Counted from the stretch's first letter, positions 15,940-25,333 are shown. The stretch: 45,245 nt of DNA from an uncultured Microbulbifer sp. (GCF_947498635.1 NZ_CANMKV010000035.1:1-45245); one strand, 5' to 3'. Made by a program: numbers and translations. Notes: a model not told the origin generated them from the sequence alone.

Positions 15940-18375
15940 TTATCCTGTTCCTCGCAGGGCGTAAACCGCGGGCTTGTTGATTATCTTCCATACAGAAAGC
16001 AGGGTAACCGAGGCGGTTAGGCCGATAATAAGTAGTGGCGGCAGCAGCCATCCCAAGAGGCTGGTTTCAATGCTGAACTCGCTTTGCTCAAGCCATAGCG
16101 CCAGTGGGACCACTACCAGAGTCGCTAAGGCGATACCGATAACTACGGGAATCAGGCTATCGATTAGGGTGTGGTAGAAAATCGTCGCGGGGCGGGCGCC
16201 GATTGCCAAGCGCACGCCAAGCTCAGTACGCCGCAGTTGTACACTGTAACTGATCACCCCAAAGATACCGATGGCAGCGAGGCTGAGTGCGATTATTGTT
16301 AGGGCGGTGGTCACCCAAACTGAAACCCGGTCATTGCTGAGAAGTAGGTCTCGTGCCTGCTCCAGGGAGAATAGCTCGGAAACTTTGTACTGCCTGTTTA
16401 CCTGTGCAAATTCCTGATTTATCTCTGTGGTGCTGAGTGGTTGGTGAGGCTTGTGTTTTAGTACGAGTAGGGGATAGCTCACATTGATACCGCGCACAAA
16501 TAAGCGGGCGGGTTCCTTTTTGCCGGGCAGGCTTGCGTTGCGCACTACACCGACCACTTGGTAGGGCCTATCACCGCGCCAATAGAAGCGCTTGCCTAAT
16601 ACTTCGCCGCTGGGTTCTAGTTGCTGGGCCAAGGTTTCGTTGACGAGTATCATGCGATTGTTATCGGAAAACTCAGCCGCATTGATGTGCCGACCTGCCA
16701 CTAGCGGCATACGTAAGATGGAAAGGTAGTTTTCGTCGACTACCGTGGTCTTGGCCATCACCGGGCTTTGCCGGCTGGCATCATGACTTAGGGATGTGGT
16801 CCAGAGTGGCCGGCTGATAGAGATAGGGGTGTTCAAGCTCAAGCTGGCATTTTGTACTTTGGGGTGCTCCAGTAATCTCTGCCTGATGGCCTTCAGATAG
16901 CCCTCGCGCTCCGCAGTGGGGGCGCCCCTAAGATTGCCGATATTCAGAGTCATCACTTGAACGCTGTCCAAAGGGAAGCCAAATGGCTGGTTAATCAGAC
17001 GATTGGCTTGCAGGAAAATTTGCAAACTGGCGACGATAAGTAAGCTGGTCATCGCTACTTGACTGCTGATGAGTACCTTACGGATGAGAGGCGAAATCTG
17101 TACGCCGGAACCTTTGCCGCTGCTCTGCAACATTTGATTCAGTGCGCGGTAATTAATCTGGCGACTGACGATGGCTGAGAAGAATAGGGCGAGAAGTAAG
17201 GCACACAACAGCGCGAAAACCAGTGTCTGCCAGTTTAAGGTAAGTTCTTGAATACGAGGAATTTGTTCCGCCGCCATCATCTTGACTACTTCCGTCGATC
17301 CCAGGGCCAAAAGTAGGGAAAGTAATGCCGCCCCCAACATGAGTAGGCCGATTTCGCACAGCAGGGCGAAAAAGATATGTTTTTTGTGTGCGCCCAGCGC
17401 AACCTGTATCGCCATAGTGCGTTGTTGTTTGGCTGCGCGAGATAGAATCAGGTTGGTGACATTGGCGCAGGCAATTAACAGGAGCACCAGTGTACCCCCC
17501 ATTACCATTAGGGTTCGCGTGGTGCTGTCGGCAAGAATTTTATTGGCGAAGGGGGTGAGCCGGTATTCAACGGACCTTTCTACCGAAGAGGATCTTCCCG
17601 CTAGTGCAGCTTGATATTGGGCATCCATTAATGTGCTCAATTCATGCCCCGCGCTGGCGGGGTCAATGCCCGGCTTCAGCTTTCCTGTGAGCATGCGGAA
17701 AGGCAAAAAGCCTCTCCAATTATTTCTGCGCTCTATTTGTGTATCGTTAAAGTCCCAGGGCAGCCAGACCGCCGTTTGTCGGCCCTGCTTATAGATTTGG
17801 GGTTCAATGAAGTCTTTGGCCGTGACGCCGACAATGCGAAAGTCCACCTCCCCAAATTGCAGGCTTTGCTCCAAGACATTTGGGTTGCGCCGGAACATCT
17901 GCTCCCAGGTTTGATAGCTGATAACCGCCACGGGAACCCGGCTGTCGAGCCCTTCATCGGTATTGAATTGTCTGCCCAGGGCCAGGGGTGCTCCAGCCAG
18001 CTGGAGATATTCTGGAGAGACATAGGAAACATTCACCCGTGGTGATCCGGATAAATTGCGAACCACATCTTCCCAGAAGTACACCAGGGCGCTGGACTCG
18101 AAGAAACTGTCGTTCTTATAGATTTCAACCAGGGCGGGGTATTGGCTGTTGTTTTCCAATCGCAGCTGCTTGTTCTGGTAGAGATTACCATTCACGACAT
18201 ACAGCCGATCTTCGTCCGGGTAGGGTAGGGGCGCGGCTAGCAGTTGGTAGTTGAGATTAAATAGCGTTACCAGGGCGCCGAGGGTGATACCCAGGGTCAG
18301 AATAATAGTGGTGGCATAGCTCCGTGCCCGGTTGAGGGACTGGAGGGCAATGGACAGGTCCTTTGTGGTGATCAT
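15940..18375 (-). CDS. MacB/FtsX-family ABC transporter permease
   Basis: This 811-residue inner-membrane permease has the duplicated MacB-periplasmic-core / FtsX arrangement. A first membrane helix lies at about 20-42, followed by a large periplasmic domain. A central helix group (TLMVMGGTLVLLLIACANVTN and following) comes next, then a second periplasmic domain, and a C-terminal group starting VSVWVTTALTIIALSLAAIG. Family members couple ATP hydrolysis to mechanical work on periplasmic substrates rather than carrying solutes through the membrane. The start codon overlaps the end of the ATPase gene by 4 bases, so the two are coupled. With the upstream membrane fusion protein it forms a MacAB-like export or envelope-stress machine. 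The substrate is not evident from the genes around it. Confidence 0.92.
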   Translation of the reverse strand: MITTKDLSIALQSLNRARSYATTIILTLGITLGALVTLFNLNYQLLAAPLPYPDEDRLYVVNGNLYQNKQLRLENNSQYPALVEIYKNDSFFESSALVYFWEDVVRNLSGSPRVNVSYVSPEYLQLAGAPLALGRQFNTDEGLDSRVPVAVISYQTWEQMFRRNPNVLEQSLQFGEVDFRIVGVTAKDFIEPQIYKQGRQTAVWLPWDFNDTQIERRNNWRGFLPFRMLTGKLKPGIDPASAGHELSTLMDAQYQAALAGRSSSVERSVEYRLTPFANKILADSTTRTLMVMGGTLVLLLIACANVTNLILSRAAKQQRTMAIQVALGAHKKHIFFALLCEIGLLMLGAALLSLLLALGSTEVVKMMAAEQIPRIQELTLNWQTLVFALLCALLLALFFSAIVSRQINYRALNQMLQSSGKGSGVQISPLIRKVLISSQVAMTSLLIVASLQIFLQANRLINQPFGFPLDSVQVMTLNIGNLRGAPTAEREGYLKAIRQRLLEHPKVQNASLSLNTPISISRPLWTTSLSHDASRQSPVMAKTTVVDENYLSILRMPLVAGRHINAAEFSDNNRMILVNETLAQQLEPSGEVLGKRFYWRGDRPYQVVGVVRNASLPGKKEPARLFVRGINVSYPLLVLKHKPHQPLSTTEINQEFAQVNRQYKVSELFSLEQARDLLLSNDRVSVWVTTALTIIALSLAAIGIFGVISYSVQLRRTELGVRLAIGARPATIFYHTLIDSLIPVVIGIALATLVVVPLALWLEQSEFSIETSLLGWLLPPLLIIGLTASVTLLSVWKIINKPAVYALRGTG

Positions 18376-19088
18376 AGGGCCATCTCATGTGGCTCTTTTA
18401 TGGGCTGCGGCGCTGAGATTTGTCCATCCAACAGATGCAATTGGCGGCCGGCCATGTCCGCATAGCGGGGGTCATGGGTCACCATGCACAGAGTAGTCCC
18501 TTCACTGTTGAGCTGCCGTAGCATTTCCATTACGGCATCGCCATTGTGGGAATCCAGGTTGCCGGTGGGCTCGTCCACCAGCAGCAGGGACGGATTGCCA
18601 ACTAGCGCCCGGGCTATGGCGATTCGCTGCTGTTGGCCACCCGATAACTGATTAGGTTTGTGAGAGGCCCGGTGACTCATCCCCACCTTCTCCAGGCAGT
18701 GTTTCACTTTTTTGTCGGCTTCAGACTTGGGAATTGAATTGCGCCGATAGCGCAGGGGCAGGGCGATATTGTCGTAGACAGAGAGTTCGTCAATCAGGTT
18801 AAAGGACTGGAAGATAAAGCCTACTTTCTCGTTACGAATTGTTGCCGCCTCACTGAGCGTCAATTGAGCGACTTCAGTGCCTTCAATCTGATAGCTGCCG
18901 CTGGTGGGGAGGTCCAGCAGGCCGAGAATCGAGAGCAGTGTGGATTTACCGCAACCCGAGGGGCCGCAGATAGAAACAAATTCCCCCGAGTAAATACTCA
19001 GGTCAACGCCCCGCAGGGCGTGAGTTTCCATTTCTTCGGTGCTGAACACCTTAGTGATCCCGGCCATATGAAGGATTGGCTTGGACAT
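18372..19088 (-). CDS. ABC transporter ATP-binding protein, MacB/LolD type
   Basis: The product has 238 residues and is a complete ABC ATPase: Walker A GPSGCGKST (42-50), Q-loop FIFQSFNL, signature LSGGQQQR (148-155), Walker B LLLVDEPTGNLD (168-179) and switch His205 in MVTHD. The TGNLD after Walker B is typical of the MacB/LolD/FtsE group, in which the ATPase drives an FtsX-type permease. The gene lies 35 bases after the membrane fusion protein gene and overlaps the permease gene by 4 bases, so the three are one operon. The product should form a cytoplasmic dimer bound to the permease. Confidence 0.95.
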   Translation of the reverse strand: MSKPILHMAGITKVFSTEEMETHALRGVDLSIYSGEFVSICGPSGCGKSTLLSILGLLDLPTSGSYQIEGTEVAQLTLSEAATIRNEKVGFIFQSFNLIDELSVYDNIALPLRYRRNSIPKSEADKKVKHCLEKVGMSHRASHKPNQLSGGQQQRIAIARALVGNPSLLLVDEPTGNLDSHNGDAVMEMLRQLNSEGTTLCMVTHDPRYADMAGRQLHLLDGQISAPQPIKEPHEMAL

Positions 19089-19123
19089 AGCGAACTCCCT
19101 GTTCTCGCTTTGGGTTTCAGGCT

Positions 19124-20374
19124 TTAGTCAATAATCTGGATATGCTCAGCTTCATTAAAATTGGCCATATCGGATAGGATGATACGGTCTGCTTCATTGA
19201 CGCCTTGGGTGATCTGGATATATCGGCCTGACTCCTCGCCAAAGTTTATCGATTGTAGTGCCGCTTCTTCCCCGTTTTTGTTGATCAGGAAGAGGGTTGT
19301 CTCACTGTGCCTCTGTACATTGATAGGCCTCTCGACGAACAGCGTATCTTCCATGGTGGCAGTGAAGATCCGGGCATCGACGTTGAGCTGTGGCCTGGCG
19401 GACTCCGGGGCGCCAGCGTTGAAGGCAATTTCCACTTCGATATTGCCGTCCCGAACTTCAGGGGTAATACGGGTTACCACGCCCTCAACTTTTTCTCGGC
19501 GGGTATCAATTTCAGCGGGCTGGCCAACTGCCAGTTGCTCTGCTTTGGATTGTGGTACTTGAACCAGGGCGAGTAGATCTGTCTCGCTGCCGATCAGCGC
19601 CAGCTCCTGGCCGGGGCCGACACCTTGCCCCAGCTCCACGGGTAGCCGTTGTAGTATGCCGTCCAGACCGGCGCGTACTGTCAGGCGGTCTGCGCGTTGC
19701 TGGATGCTTTGCAGTTGGGTTTGAGCTTGATTGATTTGCTCGCGCTGGATTAACTCCGATTCGACGGCAACCTTGTGCAGGTGATTGATACGCTGTTTTT
19801 GCAGGTCCACGCGTTTCTTCATCTGCTCTTGGCGTAAAACGGTAGTTTGGTAGGTGAGCTGGGAAACCACTCCACTTTTCACCAGCTTGTCTTCGGCTTC
19901 GCGGCGCAGCTTAATCACCTGATAGTTGGCGTTCAGCTCAGCGAGTATAGCCTCTTCAGCGAGGACATCCCGCTGGTTGTTGAGTATAAGCCGGCGAAGA
20001 TTGGCCGCTTCCTGTTCAAGGGAAGTTTCGGCGGCATCCAGTTCGCGCATTAGCTCTGGGTTACTGAGTTGCATAATGATGCTGTCTCTTTGCACTTCGG
20101 CACCGGGACGCAATACGATTTTTTGTACATTGGCTGCGGTCAGGGCGGTAATCAATGTCTGTTTATCTGAGCGCAATATGCCGTAGCCATCCACCACTAC
20201 CTGTAAATCCCCACGCTGGACAGTACCCAGCATCAGTTGTTCGCGATCCACCTTGTGGGCGCCTTCAGGTAGGAGTAAAAGAGTGCTTGCGATTGCCACA
20301 AAAGAAAGCGCAGTTGCGCCAATAATGACAGGATGCTTGAAAAAAGGGTGCTTCTTGGGTTTGATGATATCCAT
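19124..20374 (-). CDS. HlyD/MacA-type periplasmic membrane fusion protein
   Basis: The product has 416 residues. One N-terminal membrane anchor (about 14-35, VIIGATALSFVAIAS) is followed by a half-lipoyl segment (GDLQVVVDGYGILRS), a long helical hairpin rich in Glu, Leu, Arg and Gln (about 115-225) and the second lipoyl half (RLTVRAGLDGILQRLP). Beta-barrel and membrane-proximal regions end in the family-typical GVNEADRIILSDMANF. It links an inner-membrane pump to an outer-membrane channel across the periplasm. It is the first gene of the operon with the ATPase and permease. No TolC-like outer-membrane gene is in the window, so a chromosomal TolC elsewhere is the likely partner. Confidence 0.92.
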   Translation of the reverse strand: MDIIKPKKHPFFKHPVIIGATALSFVAIASTLLLLPEGAHKVDREQLMLGTVQRGDLQVVVDGYGILRSDKQTLITALTAANVQKIVLRPGAEVQRDSIIMQLSNPELMRELDAAETSLEQEAANLRRLILNNQRDVLAEEAILAELNANYQVIKLRREAEDKLVKSGVVSQLTYQTTVLRQEQMKKRVDLQKQRINHLHKVAVESELIQREQINQAQTQLQSIQQRADRLTVRAGLDGILQRLPVELGQGVGPGQELALIGSETDLLALVQVPQSKAEQLAVGQPAEIDTRREKVEGVVTRITPEVRDGNIEVEIAFNAGAPESARPQLNVDARIFTATMEDTLFVERPINVQRHSETTLFLINKNGEEAALQSINFGEESGRYIQITQGVNEADRIILSDMANFNEAEHIQIID

Positions 20375-20876
20375 ATCGTGGAACTTTCCTGTGTCGAACT
20401 GCTTTCCCTAGCTATTAGAGATTGTTTATTGCTTGTTGAGAGTTAAGAATTGTTAGACTCGGAGGATGAGATAAACCCCTGTCGGAACTTTGAGGGGAAA
20501 AGGTCCTGACTTTCTTATTAGCGCTGTTGAACATATTACAGTTTTCTAGTGATGAAAGCTCAGTTGCAATATCTGAAATGCATTTCCTAATAGAAGTTAA
20601 AGTTGCAGGAAAATAAGGTGCATGGCCAGCGGCTTGCGACGAATTGTTGGGAAATATAAGATAGTATGAATTCTGTGATCCAATCGTTTACACCTTGAGG
20701 AAAGAGATTCCCAGCGCCATAGGCAAGTAAGAAGATAAATATCTATAGGGATATTGGGATATTGGGATATTGGGAGTGCAGGGTGCGAGTACTGTAAAGT
20801 GGCGCTTCTGCGATGTTGTAGAAACGCCTGACTTTTACCTTGAGCAAAATTAATCGTTTGAACTGAATTTTGGATG
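20375..20876. other. Intergenic region upstream of the export operon
   Basis: About 500 bases separate the fusion-protein start from the P460 stop. The part next to 20375 must carry the promoter of the three-gene export operon. A minus-strand frame (20597-20923) overlaps the end of P460 and has no family resemblance. The only structure I see is the short tandem repeat at 20748-20774. Confidence 0.4.
20748..20774. repeat. Short tandem repeat, unit ATATTGGG, three copies
   Basis: Three exact tandem copies of the 8-base unit ATATTGGG run from 20751 to 20774, preceded by a further GGG. It lies in non-coding DNA. Such a tract could vary in copy number by slippage; a regulatory role is not shown. 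Confidence 0.7.
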
Positions 20877-21437
20877 TTAATCTTGTAGAACCTGCTGATA
20901 GCCTTGTGTATATACCCAGTCATTATTTTTTACGGGTAAATGGCACCCGAAACAGTTGTTGAGGCCACTTCCTTTCCAGGATTTTGTTTCACTCTGTGCG
21001 ATTCCAGGTTTAAATAAAGCCCATCCCCAACCTTCGGCCCAAGATTCGTTATCAGGGAATCGTCCCTTGCTATTTTTTACCATCATAAATGTAAACTGAA
21101 GTGCTGAAGAGTAATAAGCCAGTCCAGTAGTTAGGGGTTCTGATTTGGTATTATTGACGTCTTTCACCAGTACTGAGCCATCCGGGAACTTCCCATTTTT
21201 ACGATAGGCATTAACCGCTTCGGGTTGAGTGTAAACATTGTGTGTATCCCAGCCTTTACCGTTTGAAGACTTTACTTGGTAGGAGCCGAGAAATGTCCAG
21301 TTTCTGCGATAATCCATGGGCAAAGTGATGTTTCCCTGTTTATCGACAAGATGACTGTATGTCGACTTTAGGTCTTCTTGGGCTATGGTCTGTAAGCTAA
21401 ACATAAGCACAACAGTGGCTAAAGAGATGATCCGCAT
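20877..21437 (-). CDS. Cytochrome P460-family c-type haem protein
   Basis: The product has 186 residues with a signal peptide (about 1-19, ending TIAQ). The c-haem motif CFGCH sits near the C-terminus, as in cytochrome P460 and the related cytochrome c'-beta. Upstream the family pattern is present: NWTFLGSYQV, NGKFPDGSVLVKDV, FTFMMVKNSKGRFPDNESWAEGWGW in parts. In P460 the haem is additionally crosslinked through a lysine; the Lys in FTFMMVKN is in the expected region, but I cannot tell which type this is. P460 enzymes oxidise hydroxylamine, while c'-beta proteins bind nitric oxide. The protein should be periplasmic. It lies 118 bases downstream of a Crp/Fnr-family gene with a palindrome between, suggesting control by that regulator, perhaps in response to reactive nitrogen. 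Confidence 0.87.
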   Translation of the reverse strand: MRIISLATVVLMFSLQTIAQEDLKSTYSHLVDKQGNITLPMDYRRNWTFLGSYQVKSSNGKGWDTHNVYTQPEAVNAYRKNGKFPDGSVLVKDVNNTKSEPLTTGLAYYSSALQFTFMMVKNSKGRFPDNESWAEGWGWALFKPGIAQSETKSWKGSGLNNCFGCHLPVKNNDWVYTQGYQQVLQD

Positions 21438-21527
21438 GACGCTTCTTCCTTTACTGATTTAATGGCTGTGAGGGCTAACCCAAGTCTTCAATTTTTTGAA
21501 AGTATAGGGAGGCATGGGCAAGTTGAC

Positions 21528-21543
21528 TGTCAGCTAGCTGACA
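21528..21543. promoter_or_regulatory. Perfect palindrome with Crp-family operator geometry
   Basis: TGTCAGCTAGCTGACA is a perfect 16-base palindrome. Its half sites TGTCA and TGACA are separated by 6 bases, the same geometry as the CRP consensus TGTGA-N6-TCACA. It lies about 90 bases upstream of the P460 start and just past the stop of the Crp/Fnr-family gene. This makes it a candidate operator for that regulator acting on P460. Confidence 0.5.
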
Positions 21544-21555
21544 TAACGGCGAGAC

Positions 21556-22218
21556 TTATCTTTGGCTTAAAGCTTCCTGGGCAATTTTGTTGAGCAGGCA
21601 GATATGTTGGCGTGTGTAATCGATAACACCATCCTCCTTCCAGCGACTGAGAAGTTGGCTAACGGTTTGTCTACTACCCCCCGCCATGGCCGCTAGCTCA
21701 GACTGAGAAAGTTTGACGTCCAGTTCATGTCCGTGAGCACATGGCTGCCCCCGAAAGTGGAATAGTTGAGACAATAAGCTTGCTAATCTTACCGGTAAAG
21801 GTGCGGTTATATGCTGAAACAGACGTTGTTGTAATAGGGATTCCCTATTAGCTAAGTGCTCTATGAGATCTTTTGGAGTTTGTGACAGTGAGCGCATCAA
21901 GGTATCGATATTTTCTAGTAGAGCTACCTCAAGTTCACAGCCTATTTTGGCAACTGCTTCGGTATCTTGTGATTGCCCACCGAAACCTGGTCCAAACCAG
22001 GAACCTGGACCATACAGATCAACAACTCCCGGATTACCATGAAAATCTACTTTACGGATAAGAACATAGCCTGTGTGAATAAAGTAAATCTTCTGAGAGG
22101 TTTGTCCCTGTCGGAATAATTTCGTTTCTTTCGCGCAGTATATTCTTTTTGTTTTAGTAATGGCTTCTTGCAACTTAACATTCCGCAGGTGAATTTGGAG
22201 TGTGTGGTTTGGTTCCAA
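21556..22218 (-). CDS. Crp/Fnr-family transcription regulator
   Basis: The product has 220 residues, the normal size. The N-terminal cyclic-nucleotide-binding-type beta-roll covers about 15-110 (KLFRQGQTSQKIYFIHTGYV). A dimer helix covers about 113-140, and a winged helix-turn-helix covers about 168-205 (LSQSELAAMAGGSRQTVSQL). The Arg-Ser pair that holds cAMP in CRP is not present in the corresponding loop, and no N-terminal Fnr-type cysteine cluster is seen, so the effector is unknown. In the recognition helix, CRP Arg180/Glu181/Arg185 correspond to Arg183/Gln184/Gln188, so the operator should differ from TGTGA. The gene is upstream of P460 on the same strand and divergent from prpD. Regulation of P460 is inferred from position and the palindrome. 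Confidence 0.9.
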   Translation of the reverse strand: MEPNHTLQIHLRNVKLQEAITKTKRIYCAKETKLFRQGQTSQKIYFIHTGYVLIRKVDFHGNPGVVDLYGPGSWFGPGFGGQSQDTEAVAKIGCELEVALLENIDTLMRSLSQTPKDLIEHLANRESLLQQRLFQHITAPLPVRLASLLSQLFHFRGQPCAHGHELDVKLSQSELAAMAGGSRQTVSQLLSRWKEDGVIDYTRQHICLLNKIAQEALSQR

Positions 22219-22521
22219 TCTTTTTTAGTTTGAGCTGATCAATGTAGAGACGTTTGTAGTGAAGGTATCTGCCCAAAAGTTAATTAGAAATATATCGATC
22301 CTCAACACTTTTTTAAACAATAACAAACCATTTTTTCGCAGTTCCAGTAGTTAGCTGGTCTAGTATTGTGACGGTCTAAAGCACAAAGAGCCAGTATCAT
22401 CGAGATGTTCTATGTTTCTGCCAAGTCTTGGGTTTAGGGGCTTCCTCAATCTTATCGAGGATGGCGACTAGAGCCGCTAGGCTTGTTGATTTCCCTTCAT
22501 ACCAACGTCAGGTTCTCAGTT

Positions 22522-24006
22522 ATGTGCTCCGATTCAAACCGGACTAACCGCCCGGAATATGATCAGGTGATACAAGATATCGCCGATTACGTTCTCTACT
22601 ACAAGGTTGATTCAGATGAGGCTTGGCGCACGGCGTGCCACTGTCTCATGGACTCCCTCGGGTGTGCATGTTTGGCGCTAAGTTTTCCTGAGTGCACAAA
22701 ATTACTCGGCCCTACAGTAGAGGGGACTCTGGTCCCCAGTGGCGCCCGTGTTCCAGGTACACAATTTTGTCTGGACCCAGTAAAGAGCGCCTGGGATATA
22801 GGCGCTACCATTCGCTGGCTGGATTACAACGATACCTGGCTCGCGGCGGAGTGGGGGCATCCTTCTGACAATTTGGGAGCCATATTGGCCGTCTGCGACT
22901 ATCTCTCCCAGAAGAAATTGACCTTTGCAGAACCCCCGTTAAAGATGCGAACCGTTCTAGAGGCGATGATAAAAGCCTATGAGATCCAGGGCGTATTGGC
23001 ATTGGCAAACAGCTTTAATCGTGTGGGCCTCGATCATGTTCTGCTTGTGCGGGTCGCTTCAACGGCAGTGGTGGCCTGGCTAAAAGGCGGGAGTAGGGAA
23101 GAGGTGATGGCAGCCATTTCCCTGGCGTGGGTGGACGGCAGCGCCTTACGTACTTACCGGCATGCGCCCAACACCGGTTCGCGTAAATCCTGGGCTGCAG
23201 GGGATGCTACGTCACGGGGAGTTCGTTTGGCTGATATCGCCCTGCGGGGGGAGATGGGGGTGCCCGGCGCACTTACCGCAAAACAGTGGGGTTTTTACGA
23301 TGTTTCGTTCAGTAAGACCAGCGCAGATCAGAAAATAAAGGCGCCGGAAAATCGTGAATTTCACTTTCCCCGTGATTACGGCTCCTATGTTATTGAGAAC
23401 ATTCTGTTCAAAATTTCCTTTCCCGCAGAGTTTCATGGTCAGACAGCTTGTGAAGCGTCAATTATCCTGCATCCACAGATTGCGGGGCGAATTGCGGAAA
23501 TTGATAAAGTTGTAGTGACTACCCATGAATCGGCTATTCGCATTATCGCTAAAACAGGCCCCCTGGCGAATGCTGCGGATAGAGATCACTGTCTTCAATA
23601 TATTGTTGCCGTCGGCTTGCTATTTGGTCGTTTATCTGCTGGTTTTTACGAGGATGATTTTCATCGGGATCATCCAGAAATAGATGAGTTGCGCAAAAAG
23701 ATGGTTGTGGTAGAAGACAAGCGTTATTCCAAAGAATATCTGGAGCCAGAGAAGCGATCTATTGCCAATGCGGTTCAGGTGTTTTTTAAAGGCGGCGGCA
23801 AGACAGATCAGGTTGCCGTCGAATATCCATTGGGGCATCGGCGTCGACGTACGGAGGGTATTCCGTTGTTGGGGGAGAAATTCAGATCAAATCTACTCTC
23901 GCGTTTTCCCCCTCACCGAGTAAAAAAGATTGTCGGTATCTTCGAAGAGCAGGAGAAACTTGAGGGAATGCCAGTGAACCGATTTATGGACCTGTTAGTA
24001 ATTTAG
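22522..24006 (+). CDS. prpD: 2-methylcitrate dehydratase (MmgE/PrpD family)
   Basis: The product has 494 residues from the ATG at 22522; the frame is open to a TTG at 22483, but E. coli PrpD also begins shortly before the RPE(Y/F)D segment, supporting the ATG. Strong PrpD blocks include [54 protein letters not shown] and [13 protein letters not shown]. PrpD dehydrates 2-methylcitrate to 2-methylaconitate in the methylcitrate cycle for propionate use. Normally it lies with prpB, prpC and acnD/prpF; here it stands alone between a divergent Crp/Fnr-type gene and a convergent porin gene, so the rest of the pathway must be elsewhere. Confidence 0.94.
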   Translation: MCSDSNRTNRPEYDQVIQDIADYVLYYKVDSDEAWRTACHCLMDSLGCACLALSFPECTKLLGPTVEGTLVPSGARVPGTQFCLDPVKSAWDIGATIRWLDYNDTWLAAEWGHPSDNLGAILAVCDYLSQKKLTFAEPPLKMRTVLEAMIKAYEIQGVLALANSFNRVGLDHVLLVRVASTAVVAWLKGGSREEVMAAISLAWVDGSALRTYRHAPNTGSRKSWAAGDATSRGVRLADIALRGEMGVPGALTAKQWGFYDVSFSKTSADQKIKAPENREFHFPRDYGSYVIENILFKISFPAEFHGQTACEASIILHPQIAGRIAEIDKVVVTTHESAIRIIAKTGPLANAADRDHCLQYIVAVGLLFGRLSAGFYEDDFHRDHPEIDELRKKMVVVEDKRYSKEYLEPEKRSIANAVQVFFKGGGKTDQVAVEYPLGHRRRRTEGIPLLGEKFRSNLLSRFPPHRVKKIVGIFEEQEKLEGMPVNRFMDLLVI

Positions 24007-24036
24007 TAAAATCCGCTTCCATTTTCGTCAGGTACT

Positions 24037-24062
24037 AAAAAGGCGGCTAAAGCCGCCTTTTT
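24037..24062. terminator. Bidirectional intrinsic terminator between prpD and the porin gene
   Basis: A 12-bp perfect inverted repeat (AAAAAGGCGGCT / AGCCGCCTTTTT) has a 2-base centre. The GC-rich stem GGCGGC/GCCGCC is flanked by A and T runs on both sides, so it should stop transcription from prpD (plus) and from the porin gene (minus). Confidence 0.93.
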
Positions 24063-24138
24063 TCAAGCTCTTTACACTGAGCGATCGCCTAACGGCTCAA
24101 CCTAAACCCAATTTGGATGAGCGTTGCTCAGGGTGTTA

Positions 24139-25116
24139 TTAGAACTTGTATTCAGCACCGATACCGGCATAGTTGCGGTCGTAGTCGCCATCAGCAGTTT
24201 CGTCGGTGTAGAAACCGAATACTTTGGCTGCGCTGTTGAACTTGTAGTCAACGCCCAGGCTATAGGTCTCACCGTCTTCTTTCTTGATGTCAGACTGGCC
24301 GTACTGAGCTTTTAGAGTCCACTGCTCGATTTTGTACGCAACAGAGCCCATCCAGCCGTCGGTGTTCTCACCTGCGCCATCTTCCTGGTCTTCAAACAGT
24401 GCACCAACCTGTACAGGGCCGATGTTGTACTGGGCTACAAAGCGCTGAACGTCAACGTCCTGACCTTCAACATCCTGGTCGATGGCGTAGGCCATGTAAA
24501 CACCGTTGTTGTCATAGGCAACGGAAACGGAAACACCGTTATCACGGGTAATTTCATCACCCAGAATGACGTCACCATTATCGTCCTGACCGAGGATTTC
24601 GTAGCCAATTACTTCGTCTTTGTTGCTGATGTAAGCCGCAGAAGCTTTGAAGCCTGCGAAAGACGGCGTAGTGTACTGCAGGGCGTCCTCTTCGCGGTTG
24701 TCGCTGCTGGTGATCAGGCTTTTGATGTCGCCTTCGAGGTCGTTGAACAGGTCAACTTTCTTCTGGGCTACTTTCAGCGGGGTGTCGAATTTACCCGCGA
24801 TTACCTGACCGAAGCCGCCTTCCAAACCCGCGTAGATGTTGCGCTGGGAGAAGGTGTCATCAGCGTCGCCGTCCATATCTACCTGGTATTCCATGCGGTA
24901 GATACCCTTGATACCGTCGGTCAGGGCGATCTCACCCTTCACGCCCAGTCGGGAAGCGTTGCTTTGAACGTCAGTGACAGAGCCGTCATCTTCGTCGGCA
25001 GACTGGAAGGTAACATTGGCTTTGCCGTAAAAGTCGAGGACATCGCCTTCTTCTTGGGCGTTGGCCAGAGTAGGGATCATGGCAACAATGGCCAGAGAGA
25101 GAGCGGTCTTATTCAT
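24139..25116 (-). CDS. Gram-negative outer-membrane porin
   Basis: The product has 325 residues with a clear signal peptide (about 1-20, ending TLANA). The mature protein opens with DVLDFYGKANVTFQ and has alternating strand pattern throughout. GIYRMEYQVDMD and FSQRNIYAGLEGGFGQVIAGKFDTPL fit the trimeric general-porin family (Porin_4/OmpC-like), and the terminal Phe (IGAEYKF) is the outer-membrane assembly signal. It is strongly acidic, with many Asp and Glu in loops. Family members let small hydrophilic solutes diffuse across the outer membrane. The gene is a single transcription unit ending at the shared terminator at 24037-24062. Selectivity cannot be read. Confidence 0.93.
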   Translation of the reverse strand: MNKTALSLAIVAMIPTLANAQEEGDVLDFYGKANVTFQSADEDDGSVTDVQSNASRLGVKGEIALTDGIKGIYRMEYQVDMDGDADDTFSQRNIYAGLEGGFGQVIAGKFDTPLKVAQKKVDLFNDLEGDIKSLITSSDNREEDALQYTTPSFAGFKASAAYISNKDEVIGYEILGQDDNGDVILGDEITRDNGVSVSVAYDNNGVYMAYAIDQDVEGQDVDVQRFVAQYNIGPVQVGALFEDQEDGAGENTDGWMGSVAYKIEQWTLKAQYGQSDIKKEDGETYSLGVDYKFNSAAKVFGFYTDETADGDYDRNYAGIGAEYKF

Positions 25117-25333
25117 AGTCGTCTCGCACAGATTATGGTTGTGGTGTGAGGGGAAGCCTTCCGTTTAGTTTGTTGGCTGTCCCTCGATTTGGTGCGGATT
25201 TTGCGACCTGAATATTACAAACATGTTAAAGGCGGTATTTTTCTTGAAAAAATATGACCAACGAGTGTCATAAAAACGGCAAAGGCCGTCATTAAGTGGC
25301 TTAATATGTCGGTTTCGGGCGGTTTGTGGTTCC

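Noticed and set aside
20597..20923. A 108-codon minus-strand ORF overlapping the P460 stop.
   Set aside because: It has no recognisable domain and overlaps a supported gene on the same strand.
22226..22246. An Fnr-like dyad TTGA-N5-TCAA upstream of the Crp/Fnr-family gene.
   Set aside because: The spacer is one base shorter than the Fnr box (TTGAT-N4-ATCAA), and dyads this short occur often by chance.
22366..22390. A CRP-like TTGTGA ... GCACAA dyad between the Crp-type gene and prpD.
   Set aside because: The spacing is longer than the CRP consensus and the right half is imperfect.
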